From: Bacteroidia bacterium
GTDB taxonomy: Bacteria; Bacteroidota; Bacteroidia; Cytophagales; Cyclobacteriaceae
Direction: 5' to 3'
Assembly (NCBI GenBank): GCA_012031955.1
Contig: JAAURZ010000164.1
Span: 1 to 6,047, forward strand
DNA length: 6,047 nt
The position numbers and the translations under genes are program-made. Positions 1 through 5,818 of the stretch are shown here, in pieces (the first letter of the stretch is position 1; every line of letters starts with the position of its first letter). A model generated the notes under the pieces. That model saw nothing but the letters and a program-made list of their open reading frames with translations. It ran no database searches and was not told where the DNA came from.

Positions 1-1697
1 CCCTCGCGTGTCTTGGTCATCTGCTGATATAGCGACATCAGAAATTTACGGCGGCCCGTGTGTACCAGGAACGACTCAATTCTCGGGTAGAAATCCGTGT
101 ACTTGTTCGCGATCGCCACCAAAGCCCAGGCTGCAATTATCTCGGCATTGCCCGTATGCGAAAACCCTCCCACCGTGTCGATTTCTCTCAATTGCTGCGG
201 CGTGAGACTTTCCGGCAGGTTGCGGATAAAGTGCAGCCACTCGTGCGTACTCCAGTCAGCGGCATCTGCACGTGTCAGCGTGCCACTGATGCGCCAACGC
301 ATCAATACTTCTTCTACATCGGCAAAGTTTGACGAAACCGGCTTGGGGTGCCGGGCAGGGAGCCCCTCCGTAAAAATCCATTCATTGAAAAGTTGTGTTG
401 GCAGTTGAATGCCATAGTTGGCTTGATAAAAGCCGCTAATGAATTGCACGAACGTTTCCGTGTTGATAGACCTGAACTGATGCGCGTCGAAATAGGCTTG
501 AAGGAATTTGTCGAATTTGTCGCGCCCATAGTCTTCTTCAAAAGTTCTCAGGAAAAAGTAACCTTTATTGTATGCAATGTCGGTAACACCTTCGTCGGGG
601 TTTCTTCCGTCGAGTTTCAACTTCAGTTTCGTGTCCGCCGACTTTCCATCCGCCTCCAGTTCGGCGATGGTGGCGAGCAGGTCCTGCATGTTGAGCGACG
701 CGAGCATCTCAGCATACTGCTTGCCATACAATTTCTCCATGATGCGCGTCTCCACGTAAACGGTGAATCCTTCGTTGAGCCAAAAGTCATTCCAGGTGGC
801 ATTGGTTACCAGGTTGCCCGACCAACTGTGGGCCAACTCATGCGCTATAAGTGAAGTGAGTGAACGATCACCCGCGATAATTGTAGGCGTGGCAAATGTA
901 AGCCTCGGGTTTTCCATACCTCCGAACGGAAAACTCGGAGGCAACACGATCACATCATAGCGATGCCAGGGATAAGGTCCATACAACGTTTCCGTCGCCG
1001 ACACCATTTTTTCCAGGTCGGCAAACTCCCACACAGCCTGGTCTATCATGCCGGGCTCCGCATACACCCCCGTGCGCCCGCTTATCTTTTGAAAAGCAAT
1101 ATCACCGACGGCAAGCGCAAGCAAGTACGACACGATGGGTTGTTTCATTTCGAAACAATAGCATCCGTTCTCGTCTATTCGTTGCGGGTTTGATGCGCTC
1201 ATCAAAGCGAGCAACCCGGTGGGTACTGTAACTTCCGCGTCGTAAGTAAATCTTACGCCGGGCGAATCCTGACATGGGATCCAACTGCGCGCCAGGATGG
1301 CCTGCGACTGCGTGAACAGAAACGGATGTTCCTTGCCAAACGTCTGTTGCGGCGTAAGCCATTGCAGCGCCTCCGCTTCGGGGCTGGTAGTGTATTCTAT
1401 GCACACTTTCGCGGTGTCGGCATTCACGTCAATAACCAACGCCTGACCCATCAGCGGGTGAAAATCGGCGAGTTTATATGTTGTGCCTTCACTGTCGTTG
1501 AGCCATACCTTGTGGATGTGCAGCCCCCGGGTGTCGAGCACCAGCGGCGCTGAGCCGTTGTGACTGGCGAGCGTCCACGCGGCTGTAGCCTTAATGGTGC
1601 GCGAAGCAAAATCCACGTTCGCTGTCCAGTCGAGATGGGTAACGCGCACTTGTTGCGGTCTTGCAAAACTGTGGGGGTCCTGGTGGGTGGTTGTCAT
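1..1697 (-). CDS. M1 family zinc metallopeptidase, leukotriene A4 hydrolase-like (3' end beyond left edge)
   Basis: Probable cytoplasmic zinc aminopeptidase of family M1, leukotriene A4 hydrolase (LTA4H) subgroup, removing N-terminal residues from peptides. Translation gives 565 codons with no stop; human LTA4H is 611 residues, so about 30-45 residues are missing off the left edge. Seen: the CQDSPGVR segment typical of the subgroup, the exopeptidase motif GGMEN (259-263), the zinc site HELAH (286-290) with the second zinc glutamate in NEG at 309 (HExxH-X18-E), a candidate transition-state tyrosine Y376 in AYNKG, and GRRK near 548-551 resembling the arginine/lysine that bind the substrate carboxylate in LTA4H. 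The helical C-terminal domain is largely present. No signal peptide. The ATG at 1697 is secure: an in-frame TGA lies 9 bases upstream and a GAGG sits just before it. The frame is intact. Peptidase activity is expected; epoxide hydrolase activity cannot be inferred. It is divergent from the gene at 1832. Confidence 0.95.
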   Translation of the reverse strand, partial: MTTTHQDPHSFARPQQVRVTHLDWTANVDFASRTIKATAAWTLASHNGSAPLVLDTRGLHIHKVWLNDSEGTTYKLADFHPLMGQALVIDVNADTAKVCIEYTTSPEAEALQWLTPQQTFGKEHPFLFTQSQAILARSWIPCQDSPGVRFTYDAEVTVPTGLLALMSASNPQRIDENGCYCFEMKQPIVSYLLALAVGDIAFQKISGRTGVYAEPGMIDQAVWEFADLEKMVSATETLYGPYPWHRYDVIVLPPSFPFGGMENPRLTFATPTIIAGDRSLTSLIAHELAHSWSGNLVTNATWNDFWLNEGFTVYVETRIMEKLYGKQYAEMLASLNMQDLLATIAELEADGKSADTKLKLKLDGRNPDEGVTDIAYNKGYFFLRTFEEDYGRDKFDKFLQAYFDAHQFRSINTETFVQFISGFYQANYGIQLPTQLFNEWIFTEGLPARHPKPVSSNFADVEEVLMRWRISGTLTRADAADWSTHEWLHFIRNLPESLTPQQLREIDTVGGFSHTGNAEIIAAWALVAIANKYTDFYPRIESFLVHTGRRKFLMSLYQQMTKTRE

Positions 1698-1831
1698 TCT
1701 ACCTCAATTTCCGGTATTGCATGCGCCGTCGAAAATTGACAACTTCGGTTGCGTTCCGGCTTGCGCCGCAATATCTGAATTCTGTGTTACAATAGCCTTA
1801 CCGCGACCCACAATCTAAACCCAACATACTT
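1698..1831. promoter_or_regulatory. Divergent intergenic region between the M1 peptidase and DinB-like genes
   Basis: This 134-bp gap separates two divergently read genes, so both promoters should lie here. I looked for the Bacteroidota promoter (TTTG near -33, TAnnTTTG near -7) and for a sigma-70 type promoter on both strands and found no convincing match. On the minus strand a GAGG stands a few bases before the peptidase ATG and may serve as a ribosome binding site. The plus-strand gene has no Shine-Dalgarno, only an A/C-rich leader, as is common in Bacteroidota. The regulatory role is inferred from gene arrangement only. Confidence 0.4.
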
Positions 1832-2383
1832 ATGAAAAGCACTTCACTTATCGCATGCCTCGCCGTGATGACCGGCGCAACGCTGCTTTCATTTACCGAC
1901 CCGCCAGCGACAAGCACCGCTAATACAGAAGCGCTTGTGGCCGACTGGCAGCGGGCCAAAGCCTTTACGCAGGAATACCTGGACGCCATGCCTGCCGACA
2001 AGATGAACTACAAGCCTACGCCTGAGATGCGATCATTCGCCGAGCAGATGCTGCACCTGGCACAAGGCAACATCAACATCGTGGCGACCTCGACCGGAAA
2101 AAGCAGACCTTACGCCGACAAGCAATTGGAGAAGCTGGAGGAATTTAAAACCAAAGAGGCTGTGAACAAGGTGGTGCAGGAAAGCTACGATTTTGTGATC
2201 GGCACTCTGAAAGAAATGGACGACGACAAGCTATCGGAAAAAGTCAAATTTTTCAATAACCAGGAATATACGCGCGCGGTCGGCATCGGAAAAGCATTCG
2301 AACACCAGACGCATCATCGCGGGCAAACCACGGTGTATTTGCGCATGAATGGCGTTACTCCCCCGAACGAAAAGTTGTTTTAG
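1832..2383 (+). CDS. Exported DinB-superfamily (metal-binding four-helix) protein
   Basis: A 183-residue protein of the DinB/YfiT-like superfamily: four-helix bundles that hold a divalent metal with three histidines. Some relatives are thiol-dependent transferases, but most, including exported Bacteroidota forms, have no known reaction. Seen: a hydrophobic N-terminus (about residues 5-21) after MKST, consistent with a signal peptide; a first helix around ADWQRAKAFTQEYLDAMP; H75 in MLHLAQG; and the C-terminal HQTHHRGQ block (158-165), giving the usual H...HxxxH triad as H75, H158 and H162. The length is normal for the family plus a signal peptide. Its name must not be read as DNA polymerase IV, which is a different protein also called DinB. 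It stands alone on the plus strand and converges on the small minus-strand gene ending at 2399. The start ATG is the first in frame and begins the signal peptide. Family is quite sure; substrate unknown. Confidence 0.88.
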   Translation: MKSTSLIACLAVMTGATLLSFTDPPATSTANTEALVADWQRAKAFTQEYLDAMPADKMNYKPTPEMRSFAEQMLHLAQGNINIVATSTGKSRPYADKQLEKLEEFKTKEAVNKVVQESYDFVIGTLKEMDDDKLSEKVKFFNNQEYTRAVGIGKAFEHQTHHRGQTTVYLRMNGVTPPNEKLF

Positions 2384-2387
2384 CCAA

Positions 2388-2402
2388 CTGATCGTTTATC
2401 AG
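2388..2402. terminator. Possible weak bidirectional stem-loop between converging genes
   Basis: CTGAT at 2388-2392 pairs with ATCAG at 2398-2402 across a 5-nt loop. It begins five bases after the DinB-like stop codon and covers the stop codon of the opposite-strand small gene, a natural place for a shared transcription end. The stem has only five pairs and no clear T-run follows on either strand, so this is a weak candidate. Confidence 0.25.
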
Positions 2403-2590
2403 GCGTTGTCTTCGTCAACTTCGTCCTCGTCTTCGTTTTTCTTTTCGACCAATTCGATTTTGATTTCGTTGTTCATAAACCGCTCACGTGTGTTGGGCAA
2501 AAAGGCGCCCGTGATGCCAACGCCAAACGCTGCCAATATCAGCAAGGCGATCAGGAATAGTATCCTGGCCACCTTCTTCATTTTTTCCAT
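2399..2590 (-). CDS. Small single-TM membrane protein with strongly acidic C-terminal tail
   Basis: A 63-residue protein of unknown function. Seen: a short basic start (MEKMKKVAR), one hydrophobic segment at about 8-30, a short linker, then a tail (about 42-63) with 11 Asp/Glu, including EDEDEVDED. The TM could be an anchor or an uncleaved signal. Under the positive-inside rule the N-terminus is cytoplasmic and the acidic tail periplasmic. It is probably the last gene of the sigma-factor operon, 79 bp after the previous gene. The ATG at 2590 is chosen, though the internal ATG at codon 4 is equally possible because no clear Shine-Dalgarno favours either. The TM-plus-charged-tail layout argues for a real gene rather than a chance frame. 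I do not recognise a named family. Confidence 0.65.
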   Translation of the reverse strand: MEKMKKVARILFLIALLILAAFGVGITGAFLPNTRERFMNNEIKIELVEKKNEDEDEVDEDNA

Positions 2591-2605
2591 TAAGCAAGTA
2601 GTTTG

Positions 2606-2622
2606 CCCGGCGGAGGGCCGGG
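2606..2622. other. Perfect GC-rich stem-loop in the leader of the small membrane protein gene
   Basis: CCCGGC at 2606-2611 pairs perfectly with GCCGGG at 2617-2622 around a 5-nt loop. It lies 16 bases upstream of the ATG at 2590, between the third and fourth genes of the minus-strand operon. On the minus strand the loop is CCTCC and no U-run follows, so it does not look like an intrinsic terminator in the operon's direction. On the plus strand TTGTTT follows, so it could stop read-through from the DinB-like gene about 220 bp upstream. It might otherwise protect or attenuate the operon mRNA. The structure is clear; the role is not. Confidence 0.4.
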
Positions 2623-2669
2623 TTGTTTAAAGATTGAATTTCAGATGGCCCTGTTGGCCTGGGGAAATG

Positions 2670-3065
2670 TTATCCCGCGAGCAAGGGGGAAGAAGGCTCT
2701 TCCGGATAGTTGTGTGATGTGTCGCGGGTAAGGAAAATGAAGTGTCTTTCTCGATCGCCTTTGAAGCGTGCAGCCTTCTGTCGTGTTAATTGTATCGATT
2801 GGTGCAACGTTACACGAAAGAGGTTTTCGAATGACCGCAGGGATTGAATCGCAATGGAGGCGAGTTTTCGTTGCCGGAAGCCTTTATAGGAAATAGTTGA
2901 TTTGCTGTTCGCTGCCCGCGACGTGAGCCGTTGCGAAGACGTTGGGCGTTGGGTCGCCCTGTTATTCGCAAACCCGGCGTCGCCGATAAACAGCATGGAT
3001 ATGAGCAACAACATCGACGCGATGCCTGCCCACTTGGTTCTATTGCTGACCGCCATGCTTTTCAT
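2670..3065 (-). CDS. Small secreted basic protein, unknown function, third gene of the sigma operon
   Basis: A 131-residue protein I cannot assign to a family. Seen: a start with scattered basic residues (MKSMAVSNRTK), a hydrophobic stretch at about 12-27 and a likely signal-peptidase region near GDAGFA (about 28-33). The mature part is rich in Ser, Thr and Arg, has no cysteine, and is strongly basic (13 Arg and 5 Lys against 6 Asp/Glu). A middle stretch around ASIAIQSLRSFENLFRVTLHQSIQ could form an amphipathic helix. The gene starts 39 bp after the membrane-protein gene and reads the same way, supporting co-transcription. The ATG at 3065 is taken; a second ATG three codons later is also possible. 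It may be exported to the periplasm to act with the envelope proteins on either side. The long plus-strand frame covering this stretch is rejected because it lacks recognisable protein character. Confidence 0.6.
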   Translation of the reverse strand: MKSMAVSNRTKWAGIASMLLLISMLFIGDAGFANNRATQRPTSSQRLTSRAANSKSTISYKGFRQRKLASIAIQSLRSFENLFRVTLHQSIQLTRQKAARFKGDRERHFIFLTRDTSHNYPEEPSSPLLAG

Positions 3066-3104
3066 TTTACGAAGGTAGCGTTAAAGCTTTCAACTTTCAA
3101 AAAG

Positions 3105-3678
3105 TCACAGATCGCTTTCCAGTTTTTGTTTCAGCCCTTCCAGTTCCTTTTTACGCGATTTGTAAATGGAATGTTCCCAGCCGCTTGCATAGGCAGCCAA
3201 GGCAAAGAAAATTGCCAGACCCACTGCCATCCACCACGACTTGCCGTTCTCCCACACGCTCAGCAAAATGGTGAGCGCCATCGGCAGGATGTTCCACCGC
3301 ATCAGTTGCGAGAAGCGCACCTGGTAGGTTGCCAGCGCCAGGGCGTGACCCAGGTCGCCACGCATGGTTCTGTCGAAGTGCCTGTTGTCGCGCATCCTTT
3401 TAATTCTTGCGTAGAGCACATAGGCGCCGCTGGCAAACATCCAGGCGGCCAGCAGATACAAAAATATACTTGCGCCGGGCTTGCTCACATTCACAGTCAA
3501 CAAAAAGCCTCCAGACGCAATGTTGGAAAATATACCCCAGGTACTCACTCACATTCGTGATGCGGTAGGCTTTCTGCTTCTTGGATTGAATGCGGTGATG
3601 CAAGGCTGCTTCGTTGATGCCGTAGATGACTTCATTGTTTTGCGAATCCCAAATCTTTTTCATTTCGTCAAATTCCAT
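3105..3678 (-). CDS. Four-TM membrane protein downstream of the sigma factor, possible sigma regulator (one-base frameshift)
   Basis: A Bacteroidota-type protein found next to ECF sigma genes. As read it is in two pieces: 3678 to about 3538 carries the N-terminus MEFDEMKKIWDSQNNE, and about 3534 to 3105 carries the rest in another frame. Dropping one G from the four-base run at 3535-3538 (GGGG on this strand) joins them into a 190-residue protein that reads smoothly as NVSEYLGIFSNIASGG. In the joined protein residues 1-45 are a soluble basic region, hydrophobic segments lie near 46-64, 69-90, 126-142 and 147-165, and the end (about 170-190) is a charged helix with coiled-coil character. Both ends should face the cytoplasm. 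Its ATG overlaps the sigma gene stop by 11 nt (ATGGAATTTGA), implying translational coupling. By position it could hold or release the sigma factor; this is inference, as no known anti-sigma motif is visible. Confidence 0.8.
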
Positions 3679-4177
3679 TTTCCAAAAGTGTTTTCGATTT
3701 GCTGATAAGTTGCTTCTTGATGCGGTTGATCTTTACTCCCACATTGGTTTTGGTGATACCAAGTATGTCTGCCATTTCCTGGTAGCTGAGGCCTTCGAGT
3801 AACAGGAGCGCGATGGATCGGTCGACGCCGTCGAGTTTCCGTATTTCGCCATACAGCCAGGTAAGGCGCTCATCTTCGGCGTCTGCCGTAGCAGTGAGCA
3901 AATGCTGCAAGCGTTCCACGTCTTCGTGGGCAGTGTGCTTTTGTTCTTTGCGTTTCCATTTGATAGCCGTGTTCAGCGCAATGCGGTATATCCACGTGGT
4001 GATAGCCGACTCGTGCCGGAAGCCCGGAATAGAGCGCCAGACCTGGATAGCAATTTCCTGAAACAAGTCGTCGACGTCGTGATCGGAATGCGCGTAGGCA
4101 CGCACGATCTTGAACATGAGCGCCCGGCAACGGCTCAACCAATCTTTAAATATTTGCTCCTGCTCCGTGTCTGTCAC
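3668..4177 (-). CDS. ECF-type RNA polymerase sigma factor (sigma-70 family)
   Basis: A 169-residue alternative sigma factor that would direct RNA polymerase to a small regulon. Seen: sigma region 2 at about 14-80, including the core-binding and -10-recognising block DVDDLFQEIAIQVWRSIPGF and TTWIYRIALNTAIKWKR; a variable linker (about 81-104); and region 4 at about 105-158 with the helix-turn-helix SYQEMADILGITKTNVGVKI for -35 recognition. Region 3 and region 1.1 are absent, as in ECF factors, and length is typical. The start is GTG at 4177: the frame is open for a few codons further but has no ATG, and the next Met is at residue 21, inside region 2. It is the first gene of a probable four-gene minus-strand operon and overlaps the membrane-protein gene by 11 nt. 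No FecR-like or zinc-binding anti-sigma gene is adjacent. Its target promoters and signal are not shown by the sequence; autoregulation would be usual. Confidence 0.93.
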   Translation of the reverse strand: MTDTEQEQIFKDWLSRCRALMFKIVRAYAHSDHDVDDLFQEIAIQVWRSIPGFRHESAITTWIYRIALNTAIKWKRKEQKHTAHEDVERLQHLLTATADAEDERLTWLYGEIRKLDGVDRSIALLLLEGLSYQEMADILGITKTNVGVKINRIKKQLISKSKTLLENGI

Positions 4178-4278
4178 ACCAAAACGTATTTGCCTACTAG
4201 TACCTCAGGTGATTGAGATTCTTACAGGGAAGATAAAATAAACAGAAAGAAAATTTAACAGGCAGCATCCACAAGTAG
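4178..4278 (-). promoter_or_regulatory. AT-rich upstream region of the sigma-factor operon
   Basis: About 100 bp lie between the serine hydrolase stop and the sigma-factor GTG. It is clearly more AT-rich than the flanking genes, especially 4220-4260, so it is the expected site of the operon promoter and of the hydrolase transcript end. I found no clear TAnnTTTG/TTTG pair and no strong hairpin. An 8-bp palindrome TACTAGTA sits at 4195-4202, about 17 bases before the GTG. The regulatory role is inferred from position and composition. Confidence 0.35.
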
Positions 4279-5504
4279 CTATTTAACAACGGACTCCAAC
4301 ACCTTGCCCACAAACTCGTTCATCGCGCGGTTCTCGATCCAGCGCGCTACCACTACCAGGTCGTGCTCGGGATCCACGTATATCATGTTGGTGCCATTGC
4401 CAATGTGGATGTATGCCGAGGCGGGCGCGCTGGCAAGAAACTTCTTATCGGTGTTGAGAAACCAGTTCATAAAACCGTAGGTGGGTTGTGCCCTGTAGGT
4501 GTAAGGGCCCACTTCACCCATTGCTCAGACAACAGTTGCCGGCTCTTCCACTTACCGCGGCGCAGCGTAAGATAACCGAAGCGCGCCATGTCTTCGGCGT
4601 GTATAAACATACCTCCACCCCAGTGGCCACCGCCACCCACTGCCTGCATCGGCGTGCCATCCATCACCACCCAACTGTTGTCGTAGCCGTTCCATCGCCA
4701 CGAAGGCGAAGCACCGATCGGGTCCATGATATACTCCTTAAGCACCTGCGGCAGGGGGCGCCGCCAGATGTTGAGGGCGGCCAGCGCCAGCACATTCACG
4801 CGTACGTCGTTGTATTCATAGACAGCGCCTGGTTTATTACGTGCGCGAGTGAGCCACTCCGACGCGTTGCTGCTTGGGCGATCGGCCCAATCGGGCTTGC
4901 CCCAGAGCGTGCCTTCCCAGTCGCTGGTTTGTCGCAGCATATCATCCCAGGTGATGGTTTTATTATGAGGTGTATCGAACAGGTTAATGAGTGTCGGCTC
5001 TGCAAAACGGTCGGCGCGATCGAGCACCGGCAACGACTTATACACATACACCGGCGCTTGCGATTTGTACACAGTGTCGCGTATGTCTTTGATCAACCCT
5101 TTATCGTACGCCACACCAACGACAGACGACAGAAAACTTTTGGTCACACTAAATGTCATGTCCACCCGGTGGATGTCGCCCCACGTGGCCACAATGTAAC
5201 CATTGCGTACTATGATGCCCGCGGCTGGTCCGCGTTCCTTGAACGGGCCGATACCATCGCCAAATGGCTCTTTGCCGAATGATTGGTAATGGGCCACTTC
5301 GAGGTTGCGTGGCGTTTGCGATTCCTTTTCTTGTGCGAAGGCTATAGCCGCATTTAGTTTAGCCTCGTCGAGGCCTGCCTCTGCCGGCTTTTTTGTGGTC
5401 CAGTTTCCGGGCTCGGGGTAGTAGACGGCGGCGGCACCTTTCTTTTGCGCTTGCGCGGAAAAGGAAACCAACGAAATAAAAAGTACTAAGTAGAGTCGGC
5501 GCAT
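4279..5504 (-). CDS. Exported serine hydrolase of the beta-lactamase/penicillin-binding-protein fold (one-base frameshift near the 3' end)
   Basis: A class-C beta-lactamase-like serine hydrolase, a family of esterases, D-aminopeptidases and related enzymes; substrate unknown. The chosen ATG at 5504 gives a clean signal peptide, MRRLYLVLFISLVSFSAQA; the frame runs 16 codons further up to a TTG but those add no signal character. Seen: the nucleophile motif SVTK (S119, K122), the second motif at Y231-N-D in place of the usual Y-x-N, and HIG at 367-369 in the KTG position, as in many family VIII esterase-like proteins. As read, the frame breaks after ALTPTG: the first part runs to a stop at 4467 and the tail continues to 4279 in another frame. 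Adding one C to the CCC at 4491-4493 (GGG on this strand) gives ALTPTGAQPTYGFMNW and a 408-residue protein with all motifs. Without the correction the third motif is lost and the enzyme would be dead. It lies 68 bp after the regulator gene at 5818-5573. Confidence 0.88.
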
Positions 5505-5509
5505 TGCGT

Positions 5510-5555
5510 GAGAGTTTGACGTAATGTACCTCGATAAACAAATAGAGCGCAAAGG
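5510..5555 (-). promoter_or_regulatory. Weak Bacteroidota-type promoter candidate for the serine hydrolase
   Basis: On the minus strand, just upstream of the ATG at 5504, a TTTG is followed after 21 bases by TACATTAC. That fits the -33 element and four of the six fixed positions of the TAnnTTTG -7 element at a workable spacing, and would give a short leader. The match is imperfect and such pairs arise by chance, so this is only a candidate. Transcription could instead come through the regulator gene upstream. Confidence 0.2.
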
Positions 5556-5572
5556 AATTACATGGTTGGGCT

Positions 5573-5818
5573 TTACCCTTTGCGAAGTTTCGTCTCTACA
5601 TTTTCTATCATGTCCTTAGGTCTAACCTCGAGCTGCGTGGCTAGTCTGAAGATTGTTTCTAGCGATGGTAGTAAGAGACCGCGTTCTAGCTCAGAGATGT
5701 AGGGCCTGTCCAAACCTGTGTAGTCGGCCAGTTGCTGCTGGGTGTAGCCCAGCATCGTCCGGCGTTCGCGGATCCGGGCCCCGACAAACCTGTCGAGTTC
5801 GTGCGTACGACTTCCCAT
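5573..5818 (-). CDS. XRE-family (Cro/C1-type) helix-turn-helix transcriptional regulator
   Basis: An 81-residue single-domain DNA-binding protein. Seen: an HTH_3/XRE domain at about 11-70, with the positioning helix and recognition helix in TQQQLADYTGLDRPYISELERG (26-47), followed by the conserved PSLETIFRLATQLEV helix pair (51-65). There is no separate sensor domain, so it would act as a dimeric repressor or small switch. The ATG at 5818 is preceded by a purine-rich GGGGCGAGA that could serve as ribosome binding site, and starting there gives the usual short tail before the domain. It is 68 bp upstream of the serine hydrolase and on the same strand, so it could control that gene, though short spacing alone does not prove it. 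A 19-bp palindrome at 5898-5916, about 80 bp upstream of its start, is a possible autoregulatory operator. No toxin partner, integrase or restriction gene is adjacent within the window. Confidence 0.9.
   Translation of the reverse strand: MGSRTHELDRFVGARIRERRTMLGYTQQQLADYTGLDRPYISELERGLLLPSLETIFRLATQLEVRPKDMIENVETKLRKG

Noticed and set aside
348..854. Plus-strand open frame of 168 codons
   Set aside because: Antisense to the M1 peptidase; the minus strand carries HELAH and other M1 motifs across this span.
1847..1858. Lipobox-like LIAC at residues 6-9 of the DinB-like protein
   Set aside because: The cysteine is only nine residues from the start, leaving no room for a normal lipoprotein hydrophobic core; the hydrophobic stretch continues beyond it.
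2644..2662. GGCC...GGCC hairpin as terminator of the secreted-protein gene
   Set aside because: The stem is only four pairs, because GGCC is self-complementary, and no T-run follows.
3400..3548. Two separate overlapping genes instead of one frameshifted four-TM gene
   Set aside because: The tail of the upstream frame beyond the C run is Cys/Arg-rich and lacks the hydrophobic pattern, and one-base correction gives one natural protein, so a split gene is the simpler reading.
2931..3560. Long plus-strand open frame of 209 codons
   Set aside because: It overlaps the secreted-protein gene and the four-TM gene on the minus strand, has no recognisable domain, and its composition is that of an antisense shadow.
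4193..4204. Palindrome around TACTAGTA upstream of the sigma factor as an operator
   Set aside because: The symmetric part is only 8 bp, common by chance, and no regulator is linked to it.
4488..5282. Plus-strand open frame of 264 codons
   Set aside because: Fully antisense to the serine hydrolase, whose active-site motifs show that the minus strand is coding; the plus translation is rich in His, Arg and Cys with no family features.
5505..5552. Upstream TTG start adding 16 residues to the serine hydrolase
   Set aside because: The extension puts a polar stretch in front of a complete signal peptide that begins at the ATG at 5504.
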